The notes under the pieces were generated by a model that worked only from the letters and a program-made list of their open reading frames with translations, was not told the origin of the DNA and did no database searches. Below, in pieces: positions 1 through 11,003 of a stretch of DNA of 64,000 nucleotides. This DNA comes from Triglochin maritima (taxonomy: Eukaryota; Streptophyta; Magnoliopsida; Alismatales; Juncaginaceae), in assembly GCA_963682175.1 (NCBI GenBank), contig OY821784.1, forward strand, positions 30,919,621-30,983,620, in the 5' to 3' direction. How positions within the stretch are numbered: the stretch's first letter is position 1; each line of letters opens with the position of its first letter. The position numbers and the translations under genes were made by a program.

Positions 1-236
1 CGACTAGAAAACTAGCTATTGGACTACCCCAACCGTCATTCACTCCATTGATAGACGGTTGTCGGAGGACAAATCTTCGTATTGCATTCACGTTTTTCTT
101 ATAAAACTCCCTCCCTCTTTTATTTCTTCACACCTTAACTTACTATCTCCCTCTCACACACTCTTAAGCACCTAAATCCCTCTTTCCATCAAAATCCCAT
201 GGCTTTCTCTTTATTTTTGCTTTAATTTTCCTGACA

Positions 237-365
237 GTGGGTGGCAAGGTGTGGGTCTCTAAGAAAGTCAAAGCCATCACCTCCTCCTTTGCTTCGGCCC
301 CCAAGAAATCGAAGACTGGTGAAACCTCGCCAAAGCCCAACAACTCTGACAAAGAAAAAACATGA
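237..365 (+). other. Short exon-like open stretch, unrecognised
   Basis: The frame from 237 is open for 42 codons to TGA at 363-365 and encodes a basic, Lys/Ser/Pro-rich tail (contains SKKVKAITSSFASAPKKSK). It is preceded by a pyrimidine-rich run ending in CTGACAG at 231-237, which resembles a 3' splice site, and upstream is a TATA-like, CT-rich stretch. The ATG at 199 is in another frame and stops after eight codons. It could be the last exon of a small gene, a transposon gene tail, or chance. I do not recognise the protein. Confidence 0.2.
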
Positions 366-743
366 TTAATTAGTTTAGTGTCTAAGGTGTACAATCAAGT
401 GAGGACAATATATAAATGTAGGATTGAGGCGAAGAATGAATGAAAATTGAGTTTCCAAGAACACTAAACGAAATGTATGCAATCAGTGTGAAGAGTGTAG
501 AAGGTTGTGCCTAGGATGCTATCTATAAACATGGTATATGCCAACTAAATATGAAAGAAAACCTAGGGCAATCCGGCCAAAATCAAAAGTCAATTGAAAT
601 TCAAACACTAGACTAGTCAACCTGTTTGGGGTATGATGACCATAACCGGTATACCAATTTTGTCGATCGGTTTTTGATCATGTCCAAACCTGACTAGAAC
701 AAATTGATTGATTTCAGACTTTCTCCAAACCCCGACCTAAACC
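366..743. other. Unassigned AT-rich stretch
   Basis: No reading frame or family signature is visible. One loose copy of the paired CGGT-type motif lies near 638-665 with an offset of about 21 bp. Together with a similar copy at 3881-3915, just past the following LTR, this hints that the LTR at 744-3876 may have inserted into an older LTR of the same kind. I could not define ends. Confidence 0.2.
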
Positions 744-1022
744 TGTAACATCCTCAAACAGCGGAAAAATTAAAACTTTAAAAAGGACTATCAAAGAGTC
801 AAATCATACAGCGAGGATATTATGAAGAAAACCCAACACCGGGTGCACCAACATATATATACATACATATATCCGAATTTTTCAAAAGAGTGATTACATC
901 AAAAGACTATAGGGTAAATATACATGCAATCACAACGACCTCCAAAAAAGGGAGAAAAAGAGGATCCGGTCTTGAGTGCCCTCTTCGTTGGTCACCACCC
1001 TAACCCCTATCACAATTATGAC

Positions 1023-2260
1023 CAATGTTCAGGGAACGCCTGGGAGAGCCTAGGTGACCGGGTGCGTCCGGTCGCCTGGGCGATCGCCTAGGCGTTTGTG
1101 CGACCGCCAAACTCTTGGCAGTCTTTTTTTAATTTTATTTCAATTAAATTTGATAAAATAGATAACAAAAATCAGGAAAAATAGGAAAAAATGCACAAAT
1201 ATTATCTAAAAATATCATACATATTTAGCCTTAAAAAAGACACCTAGTTCCTCAACCAAGGCCTCACTAGGCACCACCTCTACCCACCTAAACACTTAGG
1301 TATACAATTTATTGCTTAGTAGTGTGATTACAAAGGTAACTCAGAGTTCATACAATAGTAGATAAGAGAGAAATTAGAATTACAAGCTAACTAACTAATT
1401 CCATTGGACACATTGATCTAATTTCTAACTGGGAACCATATCATATCATCTACCACCATCAGAGTCGTCGGAGTGGTTCTCGTTCGGATTGTCGTCGTAG
1501 ACATCATCTTCTTCAGTTTCTTCATCGTCGGATTGGACATATTGCTCGTCGATGTCCATCGGTGGTTGAGAACTCGATGCACCTGGATCTCTAGAACTAA
1601 TGTAAACGATGGCATCATCCATACAGACAATGCAGTTTTTATCATTAGCACTAATGTAATGGGCAGTATTCCAACCGGGGTCATTTGTACGGGTAGGTCT
1701 TAGGTCATCGTAACTCTCGTAATGGATGGGGAGACTAGTGTCGGGTACGTAGGTCATATCTTAAAACTAGACTAATATAAAAATTTAGACTAATATGAAA
1801 ATGAAATACTAATTAATTTAATTCTAAAGAGAAGTTAGAAAGAGTGTACTTGATTTTGGCGGCTGAAGAATGAAGAACCGGATCAGAGACTTCACTTTCC
1901 AACTTCAAAACTAAGCACCAGACCGGAGACTTAATCGTGAAAACTTGATGATTAGGAAACTTGATGATTAGAATAGAATTATGAAGAAGAAGAAGAAGAA
2001 GAAGAAGAAGAGAATGAGAGATGTGTGAAAAATGAAGAGGTTTGGAGGGGTTTATATAGGATTTGGGGGTAGTGGCAAACTTGTAATTTTTGAAAAAAAT
2101 CAAAAAAGAGATAGACGTTGGAGAGCCTCCAACGGCTATCGCCTAGACGAGGCGACCGCCCATTTTGCCCATCTTTGCTGGGCGAAAGGTGGTGGTCACC
2201 CAGGCGACCACGCCGACGGGCGGTGGCCTACCGCGTAGGCGGTCGCCTACGTGAACACTG
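1023..2260. mobile_element. Non-autonomous hAT element, 1,238 bp
   Basis: An 8-bp target duplication ATTATGAC (1015-1022 and 2261-2268) flanks inverted ends CAATGTTCA and TGAACACTG. An 8-bp duplication with short inverted ends is typical of hAT. Both subterminal regions (about 1030-1115 and 2115-2245) are GC-rich and full of GCCTAGGCG, GGCGACCGCC and GCGATCGCC, able to pair with each other, while the middle is AT-rich. A (GAA)n run lies at about 1982-2010. No transposase domain is recognised, so movement would need a transposase from elsewhere. Confidence 0.85.
1446..1757 (-). pseudogene. Acidic ORF inside the hAT element
   Basis: A 103-codon frame whose second half is strongly acidic and Ser/Asp/Glu-rich (contains DEETEEDDVYDDNPNENHSDD). 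Acidic tails occur at the C-termini of some plant hAT transposases, so it may be a leftover of the parent gene. No catalytic or dimerisation motif is visible and upstream frames are short. Low-complexity chance coding is equally possible. Confidence 0.25.
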
Positions 2261-3974
2261 ATTATGACTGAGTTTTTTCCGGAAGGAAACCCCGTATGTC
2301 AAACGGCCTGAAAAGTAAACATGCAACTATGCCTGAGTTTTCAGAGGAAAACCTCGTATGCCAAACCCCTATCACATATATGAACAAAGAACACAAATAG
2401 GCGAAACATGACATAAGCATAACAACTGTAAAGTCACCACAAACTATACAGGAACCAAGGTATTTGCCTCTATCACCGGAGCCACGGCTTTGCCTCATAT
2501 ACCGGAGCCACTGTTTACAACAAACACAACACGCTCGTAGAGCCACCACTCGATCCGTAGAGCTACAACTCGTCGCTATAAGGCCGACCAGACCGTTTTG
2601 TTGCCCCAAAAGGGTCGGGAACCAGTCACCCCTCAATCGATCACACAACACATCAAAAACGCAAGACTGGGAAGAAACGGTCAACCGCGAAAGGTATGAC
2701 GATCGTCCGGTTTCCTCCAGGAAAGCACAAGGGCTCAACCGTCCCCAAGACCGGTCGAACCAAAACCAACGAACAAAACGACCCAACGGTCGAACAGAAG
2801 GTCAAAGGTGGTCGACCGTTTGGATGGTCTACGCCAGAAAACCTATAAACAAAACTGCTCAACCGGTGGAACAACAAAGTGGTCCCGGTCGAACAAAATT
2901 GGCAGAAACTTCTACGTTCTCTAAGTCTTCAATTGGTCGACCAAAACACGAACAGGTCGAATAGGTTTTAAGTTAACTTAAGCTACCGGTCAGACTAGAG
3001 TCAAGAGCGGTCGACAGTTTGGATGGTCCACGTTTTGTCCAGACCAGTCCATAAATCAATGGTAGAACAAAACATATAGACGGTCGACTGTTTGAAGGTC
3101 TAAGCATGAACCAACTTGCTACAGGTGAAATCAGTCAAACTGGTCATCAAGGCGGTCGACCGTTTTGACGGTCTATGCCCCAATCGACTCACCAACAGTG
3201 TAACCAGTTGAACCTCAAAGGGGACCCGTTCGACCGAAAGCTAACGGAGCTTGCCTAAAACACACAACCGGTCGACCGCCCAAGGGCATCGTTCGACCAG
3301 TACAAGGCAGAAACTCGCAATTACACTAGCATCGATCGACCAAGGCATACGTCGATCGACCGTTATTCAGCAGGAATCCTGCTGTTCAGCAAACTGCGAC
3401 GAGCCTAACGGCCACCGTCGACTAAATCCACCACTCACACACCTTGGATGACTATAAAAGAGAAGCTTGACATACCTATAAGGTTTGAAGAAACCTCTGA
3501 AGACCAACAGCGATCATTTCCACATTTAAGCTTTTCTCCGACGAACTTCTCGCACGAGCGACGAATCACGATCACTCGACGACTTCACTGAATCCTCTTC
3601 TCCTACGCCGAGGACGACACCCCGACGAACCAAGTAACTGAGAGGGAGAGAGATGTGTGAGGTAGAGTGCAAAATGAGAAGAAGAGAAAAGATGAGTGAA
3701 GGTTTTAACTTAACCTTCTCACCTCCCCCATCCACCAATCACCACCCGCCACCTCATCCAGCCAGTACCTCACCCAAACCAACCAAACACAACCATTCAC
3801 CCTACGAATATCTCCAAGTTAGGATTAGTTTAGCGTAAACCCAAATAGCCTAATAAAGTAGGATTAGGTCTTAACAAAAACGGTCTACCAGTTTGATAAT
3901 CGATCGAACCGTTTGACCGGACAAACATGTTTGAATTGTTGCTATTGTTGGTAAAATCTTGTTTCATACTAATA

Positions 3975-4205
3975 CGATCTTAATTGGACCTTGGTTGGGT
4001 ATGATTGAATCCTATTAGTTCATGATTGGATCTTATTGGATCTTGATTAAGTCTAATTGGATCTTAAATGAATTTAATTGGATCTTGATTGAATCTAATA
4101 GGATCTTAGTTGGATCTAATTGGATATTGATCGTATCTTGAGTGATTCTAGAAGGATTTTCGAGGATCTAGGTGGATGCTAATTGATTCTAGGAGCTTTC
4201 TTTAC
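3975..4205. repeat. Degenerate tandem repeat, unit about 21-22 bp
   Basis: Imperfect repeats of a unit close to AATTGGATCTTGATTGAATCT run through this stretch, visible as recurrent TTGGATCTT and TTGATTGAATC words. The unit may itself be a doubled 10-11-mer. No ORF is present. Flanking sequence at 3877-3974 and 4206-4506 is AT-rich and shows nothing I can name. Confidence 0.55.
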
Positions 4206-4514
4206 ATTAGTTATATCTAATCATAATATACCATTTACATAAAAGAAATAATTACAATATCTTGAATACTTTCTTGCGCAATATGTTGATCTTCGTTGAG
4301 GCATCCTTGATCTTTTCCATTTTGTTGAGAATTTGAATTTCTTGCAAATTGCGGATGTCACCATGTAGAATGCTTTATCACGTTAATTGAATGAAAGTCT
4401 CTATAGAATTAATAAATTTCTCTATTTATCATCTTTAAGTCCTTGCATAACATGGAATTTTGCATTAATACAATAATTTGTTGTCATTTATCAAACCTAG
4501 GAGTTTGTTCTAAC

Positions 4515-6553
4515 TAGGGGTGTCAACGGATCGAATACGGATTGGATCTGTCAACATTCGTATCCAAATTTGGGATTTTTTGTGACATCCGTATCCAGAT
4601 CTGTCTCCGATCGGATCTTTTTATGTACATCCGAATCAATATCCGCTGGATCCTGAATGAATACATATATTATCCGTATCCGAACCATAACATTTGGATG
4701 TAACATCCGGATTCGAAAATTCCGATCTGAATTCCTACTTCAGGGTAATAATAATCAAAATCATTACTTTAATTCCATAATTTGAAAGTTTGGTCTAAAA
4801 CTCTACCAACAATACATACAAGTTACATAGTAATACAAGCATAAATTACAAACATTAGAACTAACACAAATGTTAGAAGCCAAAAAATCTAAAATAAATA
4901 ATATACTAAAATTTAAAGGCTGAAATAAAAATCACAGCTAAAATTACTTAAACAAGCATATGAAGTTCATAATTCATTTTTCAGCTTCTTCAACAGTGCA
5001 CATGGTTATGAACCCAAATCAATGGCTCTGGTCAATTTCTCTGTTACAAGTCACCTTTGCAAAGAAAAGAAATTATATGCCAATTGTTTCATGTAAAAAA
5101 CTTTAACATTTTTTCTGTTGAAATGATAACTTTTAATAAAAAAACTAACTCAATCAAATACTTCACCTATATCATGCACTGCACCTAAATCAAGAAAAAA
5201 AATAGCAAATCATTGGAACGCACAATACCTCTGGGCTGATTGAATTGTAATAGGTACATTTGTATAATTATTTGGCATGTTCTCACGCTGATCATATCAA
5301 TTTGTATTGATCACAAGTATTTCACTAGTACCATACAAGTCCCCAATAATCAAGTCATTTAGAGGTTTTCAAATGTTCATCTTATAACAATCATCTCAAA
5401 AAAATTCAGATCCTTACACCCATTTTAGGTGCCAACACGAACACCACTCACACAATATTTGACCAGAAATTGTGTACTTATCATAGAAATGTGAGAAGTT
5501 TTCCAGAGGTAATTAAAATATCAAAAAAATGCTTTAAGTTAATCTTCATCTTCAACAGCCACAGCCAAACCCAAAAACCACAAAGTAGCCAAGTTTTTTT
5601 CTAAAACAAACCAGAAAACAAAAACACAGAACCACCCCAAACCCATTCTCAGCTTGCAAAATTAGTATTAGAGAAATCCAACAAACCACCATCGAACCCA
5701 AAACACCAAGTCACAAAACTCTTCACTCCAAACCACTGAAGCAACCAACTTTCTCCAAAATCGAACCAAAATATGCAAACCCAAGACCATCATAGACCTA
5801 TTCTCAACTATTGTTCTTCCAAAATCCAACAAGCCACAACAAAACCCAGAACACCAAACCCACAAAACGTTTCACCGGAAACCCGTAAAAGAACCAACCT
5901 TCTCCCAAAACAAGTAAAAAATCACAACCCAAAACCTCTATATGTCTTAGAGGTAATTAACATAAGCAAAAAAAGGATGCCCATAATCGTCGGAGAAATA
6001 GTAGTAATTTGTCGACGATAAAGAAACAGTTGTGTGACGGGAGGAGGGGCAGACACGACGAGGCGAGACGGGAGGAGGTGGAGATGACACACGAAGAGGT
6101 GGAGGTGGCACGCGTTATGGTTAGGTTAGGGGTTGCTTTGGAAGAAAATATTTTATATATGTTAGGTATTGTATAAAAAGAAGATACTTTTTCATATTAC
6201 ACATCAAATATAAATTGATAAGATTAACTCATTAACTTATTAAGTTACAATTAATTAGCAACTATATAAAAATTATAAAAATTTAATAAATATATACATA
6301 TATGTTATGTATGATATTAAATGAATACAGATACATATAAGGATACAGATAGGGATACAGATCGTATAATATGGATATTAAATCTCAGATCAGATGTTAT
6401 TCGGATCAGATGTATCAATATCCATATTCGCTCCGCGAGTTCCCGGATATTATGTTTCGGATACAAATACGGTTTTACGGATGACGGATTCTCGGATTAA
6501 AAAAAATGAACACAGACGGGTTCTCAGATTTTAGACAACCACTGACGCCCCTA
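4515..6553. mobile_element. Non-autonomous hAT element, 2,039 bp
   Basis: An exact 8-bp target duplication GTTCTAAC (4507-4514 and 6554-6561) flanks inverted ends TAGGGGTGTCAACGGATC and, inverted from the right, TAGGGGCGTCAGTGGTTG. The terminal 150-200 bp on each side are dense in CGGATC, ATCCGTATCC and related words, forming long imperfect subterminal inverted repeats. The middle (about 5530-6020) is CA-rich with an internal near-duplication of roughly 100 bp (around 5660-5740 and 5810-5890). ORFs there are short and low-complexity; no transposase is seen. Confidence 0.85.
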
Positions 6554-6694
6554 GTTCTAACACTCTCTTGACTCTGAACTTTCTCTCATGTAGGTGAACG
6601 GATGATCATTACCTAATTGGTCACCCTACAAGCTTAAATTTGACTTGAGTCAACGCATATTTCGAGCGTCCGTTGCAGAATCGTTTGTCCAATA

Positions 6695-8226
6695 TGTTAG
6701 GATCTATGACCCTCTAATCGATAGATACATGCAGAATTAAAAATAATAATCGAAGGATTAAGGAAGAGACAATTGCAAACCACAAATTTGTCGACACCGG
6801 AGTTTAGAGAGGTTCGACACCCACACCCGGGTCCTAGTACTCCTCGCAAGCCTCACTCGATCCCCCGAACCTCGCTTTCGGTTCCACTAACCGATCTCCA
6901 TTCCGGGCCGAGATCAACACTGTTTACAACACCGAGCCTCGCGAACAACCTCGCCTCGCTCGTGTCTCCTCTCACAACCCGAGAGGGAGCTTCCTTGAAG
7001 CTTTACAACTTGGTGATTCTTGAATAAGGAATTGGAATCACACTCTAACTAACACTCTACATTTGAGCACACTTGGATATTGATTTGGAGTTGGATATGT
7101 AAGTGGTGAAGTTTAGGCTTGAGTGTTGTGGATTGAGAGCTTGAAGATGGAGAGGATTTGGCTTTGAGTATTAGATAGATAGGAAGTGTTCACGATGTCC
7201 AAAACAACCAAATGAGATCCTATTAATAAGCCTTCAAGCTCAACTAACCGTTTGGGAGTTGGTGGGGAAATGAACCAAAAGGAATGCAAGATGTGACTTA
7301 AGCTCGGACAGAAATCGTGGCATATTCGGTCGACCGTTGTTCAAACGGTAGTCCGAAGAATTGGTCTGAATGAAGAACTCGGTTGACCAATTATGTATCG
7401 GATCACCGTTCACCATCCTCCAGTAACTTTTATCTATTTAGCCCTAATTAAGTTCGGTTAACCGAAGTCCATTTGATTCACCGTTCCAAGGTGGACGGTA
7501 GAATTGATTGGGCTCTAATCATGTCAAGTTCGGTGGACCGTGTATACTTCGGTAGACCAAAGTAGCACGGGTTTTGCGCTGACATTGAGTGGGAAGTTGG
7601 TTTATCGTTAACGGTCAAGTGCCACGTGTAAAAGAGTCGTTGGGCTCCCAAAGACAAAAAGGAATCGGTTGACCGATAAGCATTCGGTGGTCCGAACTGG
7701 GATAAGTCAATTGGGCTCTAGGGCCTTAATTCAAAAGCGACCGTTGGAGCAAAGTCCAAAACCGATCCAGGGCTATTCGGTCGACCGAAGGTAGTTCGGT
7801 CTTCCGTTGGGGCAATTCCAGAGAACTCCTAAGTTTTACTGGTGGGAAGTATTCGGGTATCCGACAGGTGTTCGGTGGTCCGAACTAGATAGGATTCGGT
7901 TGACCAAAATAGGTTCGGTTTACATATGAAATGACAGGACAAAATCCTAGTGCTCAAGTTTACATAAAACCTTATGGACTCAATAAATATAAAGTTACAT
8001 GTCTTGGTCCAAAGCTTTGATTACAAGTCTTGAGTCTTGATGTCTTTGTCCCAAGGCTCATTTCCTTGATTGTCTTGATCAACCTATTAAGATGATTGCA
8101 AGTATACAAATATATATATGTAATGGATGTAATCGTGTTTGCTCACTTTGATTGATTAGGTTGATTGATTAAGATTAGTTTAATTAATCATCAAAATTAA
8201 TATAGATTAAGGCCAAAAAGCCAACA
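6695..8226. mobile_element. Solo LTR, 1,532 bp, with 5-bp target duplication
   Basis: The unit starts TGTTAGGATC and ends AAAGCCAACA (TG...CA) and is flanked by exact CAATA copies at 6690-6694 and 8227-8231. No primer binding site, polypurine tract or coding sequence adjoins it, so it is a solo LTR left by LTR-LTR recombination. The left third (6770-7020) is CG-rich and contains a GGTTCGACACC block; such blocks are common in Ty1/copia LTRs, so a copia origin is my inference only. The middle holds the paired-palindrome array described separately. Orientation is not determined. Confidence 0.85.
7327..7925. repeat. Array of eight palindrome pairs at 19-bp offset
   Basis: Eight pairs of 10-bp motifs related to CGGTCGACCG start at 7327/7346, 7380/7399, 7455/7474, 7531/7550, 7666/7685, 7778/7797, 7854/7873 and 7897/7916. 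In every pair the second motif starts exactly 19 bp after the first, while pairs are 43-135 bp apart. The outer CGGT and ACCG half-sites are best kept; the two to four central bases vary. Most are extended by TT and AA to a TTCGGTNNACCGAA form. Function unknown. Confidence 0.85.
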
Positions 8227-8231
8227 CAATA

Positions 8232-8648
8232 TTCTAGCTATATCCACTCTCAAATGGCTACAATGAGCTTATTCCTTATACTAACATAAAGAGCTCAACT
8301 GCTATCAAGAATCGCTCTATTGCTTTGTTCTCCTTTGCTCTCAATCTTTAAGCTCTCTTGCTCTCAAAACACTATTCATTTCATTCATTCTAATTTTGAG
8401 CCTCATTATGTCCCATCAAAGCACAATCGTTACAGTTGTTTAATAACACTTTCATCAACAAGTTGTAAAGCTTCGTTTAAGCATCATTTCGGGTTGTGAG
8501 AGGAATCGTAGGTAGGCCAGACCAAAGTTTCTGATGAAAAGAGAATTGATCTCGACCCCCAACGAGACTCGTTTGTAAACTCTTAAGTGGGGCTTGATGG
8601 TAGAGAGGGTCTTAAGCAGAGGATAAAATTACAGTGGTGATCAAAACT
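8232..8648. other. Unassigned stretch
   Basis: This stretch follows the right target duplication of the solo LTR. It is CT-rich around 8290-8410 and has no convincing ORF or repeat signature. It may be the continuation of the worn gypsy internal region beginning at 8921, but I see no protein similarity. Confidence 0.2.
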
Positions 8649-8921
8649 CTATAAATTACCTATATCTATTTTTGGTTTGAACTTCTCCAATAGCTCGGCC
8701 ATCGTGTTTCTCTCGGTGCGAACAATTTGCTCTTCCATGAAACTAGAGAGTAATTGCATAGAGTTAACTAGAAAAATCCATTGTTGCACCAGTGTTGCCT
8801 CCTCTTGCCCAACACCTTGACGAGGGACTTGTGGAGCTCGCGGAGCTTGTGGAATCGCTCCCATGCGTCCACCTCTTAACTCATGGAGGCATCTACCACA
8901 GGAAAAAAATGACAACAACAA
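8649..8921 (-). pseudogene. Possible gypsy gag N-terminal fragment
   Basis: A 90-codon frame with a Pro/Gln-rich stretch followed by a predicted helix and MAELLEKFK. The layout resembles the start of plant chromovirus Gag. It begins about 220 bp from a methionine-tRNA-like primer site (TTTGGTATCAAT read on the minus strand near 9147-9136), which is the usual spacing for a gag start. No capsid core is visible and the frame stops at 8649. Assignment rests on position as much as on sequence. Confidence 0.3.
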
Positions 8922-9080
8922 TCAATACCAACTTACCAATCAATACAATTTCATTCCCATCAATGCATACAATAAAATCATGACATGACCAATATGATGA
9001 AATTCCTAACAATAAGGTGATGATTTGTTTTCACTACTGTCTCTATACAATAAGGAAGCTTTCGAGCCTGATATTAAATT

Positions 9081-10245
9081 GTAGCGTCCCCTTCCGCACA
9101 ACATGCGAAGTCTCATATATTCATATTGTATTACAATTGATACCAAATTGCAGCATCAAAAAATATGCGAAGTTTGTGGGAAGGAGACAATTACAAGAAG
9201 AGAATTCAATCAACAAATGAAATGGGAAGAAAGGAGCTCCATTCAAGTCACGATTTAGAGTTGAACAAAAGATTCAAATATGATAAAGGTAATTTGGTAT
9301 TACCCAATAAGGGTTTACATAAGATCTCAAAAGGTGACAAGTATGACACAAAAGTCAGTTTCTTGTGTATAGAGACAACAACAAAAATCTATAATCATCA
9401 CCATGCAATTACATGCCAAGAATCCATGCTAAGCCAGCACCACCTAAGTCTGGTGATTTTCTGCAAAATATAGGACCACAATGATGTGAGTTTATAAAAC
9501 TCAGTATGCTAAGGGTCAATTTTAGAATAAAAATAAGATGGCTAAACAATTCAAAGAATTTAAACCATCAACAATATTTAGTAAAATGGATGCTCTAAAA
9601 ATGATATTGTCATTAATGATCAATTACGTAATAATGCATACAAATGACATTAACAAAATGCAACATTATCTAGAGTTCATTCACGATAAACATTTGAATA
9701 CTTCACTAAGGATTCAATAATCAAAATATGCTACAGTTACAATCAATTTGATTTCAATTCATTTTTCCCAATTAATATGTGATACATAAATGTATTGGGA
9801 ATTCCAAAGATTTCACACCGCTGTTACGTGCGGTCTTCCAGTTAGTGTATGACTCGTCCCACACCAATTCAATAATTCAAAATATTTTTAGAACATTTAT
9901 GTCCTCAAACACAAATGTTTTCAATTTATCGTGGAGTCTCATACATCAACAATACGATAGATATCAGATATGTATCTGCAGTCCTGTTGCCGCCACTCAT
10001 CTCATGAAGAGAACAATGCCCCGTCAGGCTAATATGATCCGTAGAGCCAGTACTTTAAAGAGTCAGAATGATCCTTAGAGCCAATTGTGCCAAAATCAAC
10101 TTTCAAATCCAGTAAACATATAGAGTTTTCTAGAACTCACAATGTCAAGTATAACCAACAGAAAATCCAGTAAAAATATAGAGTTTTTTAGAATTGACAT
10201 TCTCAAGTAGCAATGATAATAAAAATAATAATATAATTTTCAACA
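9081..10245 (-). mobile_element. Worn gypsy LTR (probable 5' LTR, minus strand)
   Basis: On the minus strand the block would run from TGTTGAAAATTATA to GGGACGCTACA, followed by a decayed methionine-tRNA primer site (ATTTAATATCAGG), with a second, similar LTR-end/primer-site junction at about 9136-9165. Inside are AT-rich sequence, TCCGTAGAGCC-type words (10020-10080) and a direct repeat of about 46 bp (10103-10150 and 10163-10208). All landmarks are mutated, so the exact ends are tentative. Confidence 0.4.
10103..10208. repeat. Direct repeat, two copies of about 46 bp
   Basis: Copies begin AATCCAGTAAACATATAGAG (10103) and AATCCAGTAAAAATATAGAG (10163) and continue through AGTTTTCTAGAA-like sequence to TCAAGTA, with a short spacer. 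Part of the worn LTR. Confidence 0.6.
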
Positions 10246-10342
10246 GGAAAGAGTATCATCTATAGATCCAATGATTTAACAGTCGACAAAGTAGACCGTT
10301 GAGTCTTTCCATAATATTGTTGAAGTCCAACTCTACTCCCTA

Positions 10343-10368
10343 CCCCCCCCCCCCCCCCCCCCCCCCCC
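10343..10368. repeat. Poly(C) tract, 26 bases
   Basis: Twenty-six consecutive C residues, an unusually long homopolymer for plant DNA. The length could be altered by sequencing or assembly. The G-rich complementary strand could form quadruplex structures. Confidence 0.9.
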
Positions 10369-10457
10369 GTGTATCTGGGGTCAACATGAATACAAGTAAG
10401 CGGCATAAATGGTCGAAGGAGTTTGTTGAGGACCCAAGCCCAGAATCTACCTCTCCA

Positions 10458-10547
10458 ATCTTGTTCATGTTTACATATTATCTCCAATCTTGTAATAAAC
10501 AACATCTTGTTCATGTTTACATATTATCTCCAATCTTGTAATAATTA
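10458..10547. repeat. Tandem direct repeat, 46-bp period, two copies
   Basis: ATCTTGTTCATGTTTACATA begins at 10458 and again at 10504, each copy ending TCTTGTAATAA. It directly precedes an LTR-like promoter segment. The second copy may border the start of the copia LTR. Confidence 0.75.
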
Positions 10548-10998
10548 GCCTTAGTTAGTCCCACATTGTGTATTATATAAATTGTATTGTACAATCCAAG
10601 TATAAATACAACATCTCTCTCTCAATAACATCAACTTGAGAAGCGATCATTTTTCCTTATTCCAAATACTCTTCTTATAATTTAAGATCCATCTTCCCAT
10701 TAGAGAAGTTCACACTTCAAGATCCATCCTCTTGTGTCCTTCCTCTCTCTTTTTCCCCAACAAAACCAGCCCAATCAACAAGCCCATTAACTTCCACTAC
10801 TCTTCTTGCCACGCGGCTTCGCTCCATTTGTCCACATCATCTTCCCCGGATCTCCATCCAACGGTCCACGAAGAAGCACAAAACCAATCCAACGGCCCAT
10901 CTTCTTTGTCGTTTGAAATTCTTCAAGAACCGCCTTTCCTCACGTAACCACCGTCCATTATCACCAAACCCTACTCCAACGAACCCTATATCTTTTGG
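10548..10998 (+). promoter_or_regulatory. Probable copia LTR promoter and leader
   Basis: TTAGTCCCACATTG (about 10552-10568) is followed by TATAAATA at 10601-10608 and a CT-rich initiator-like stretch. The same arrangement, TTAGTCCCACATCG then TATAAATA, occurs in the Athila-like LTRs. Downstream is a CA/CT-rich leader without a recognised protein. It lies on the same strand as, and upstream of, the copia gag-pol relic starting at 15072 once the Athila element at 11004-14462 is removed. LTR ends and primer site were not identified. Confidence 0.35.
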
Positions 10999-11003
10999 TT
11001 CAT

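Larger units (their letters stand above)
744..3876 (-). mobile_element. Tekay-type gypsy LTR, interrupted by a hAT element
   Basis: The stretch begins TGTAACATCCTCAAACAGCGG, the same terminal sequence as the LTRs at 55966 and 58757, and ends TTAGGTCTTAACA, so read on the minus strand it is TG...CA. Removing the hAT insertion at 1023-2260 leaves about 1.9 kb, close to the 2.1-2.3 kb of the other copies. Shared blocks include the decayed GCCTGAGTTT..GGAAACC..CGTATGCC segment (2267-2360) and paired GGTCGACC palindromes (about 2700-3400). No primer binding site adjoins the left end and no clear 5-bp target duplication is seen (AAACC left, AAAAC right), so solo-LTR status is uncertain. Confidence 0.7.

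Noticed and set aside
744..3876. 5-bp target duplication around this LTR
   Set aside because: Flanks AAACC and AAAAC do not match; claiming a duplication would be over-reading.
7327..7925. CRISPR-like array of palindromic repeats
   Set aside because: Repeats are short, variable and irregularly spaced between pairs, no cas genes occur, and the context is a plant LTR.
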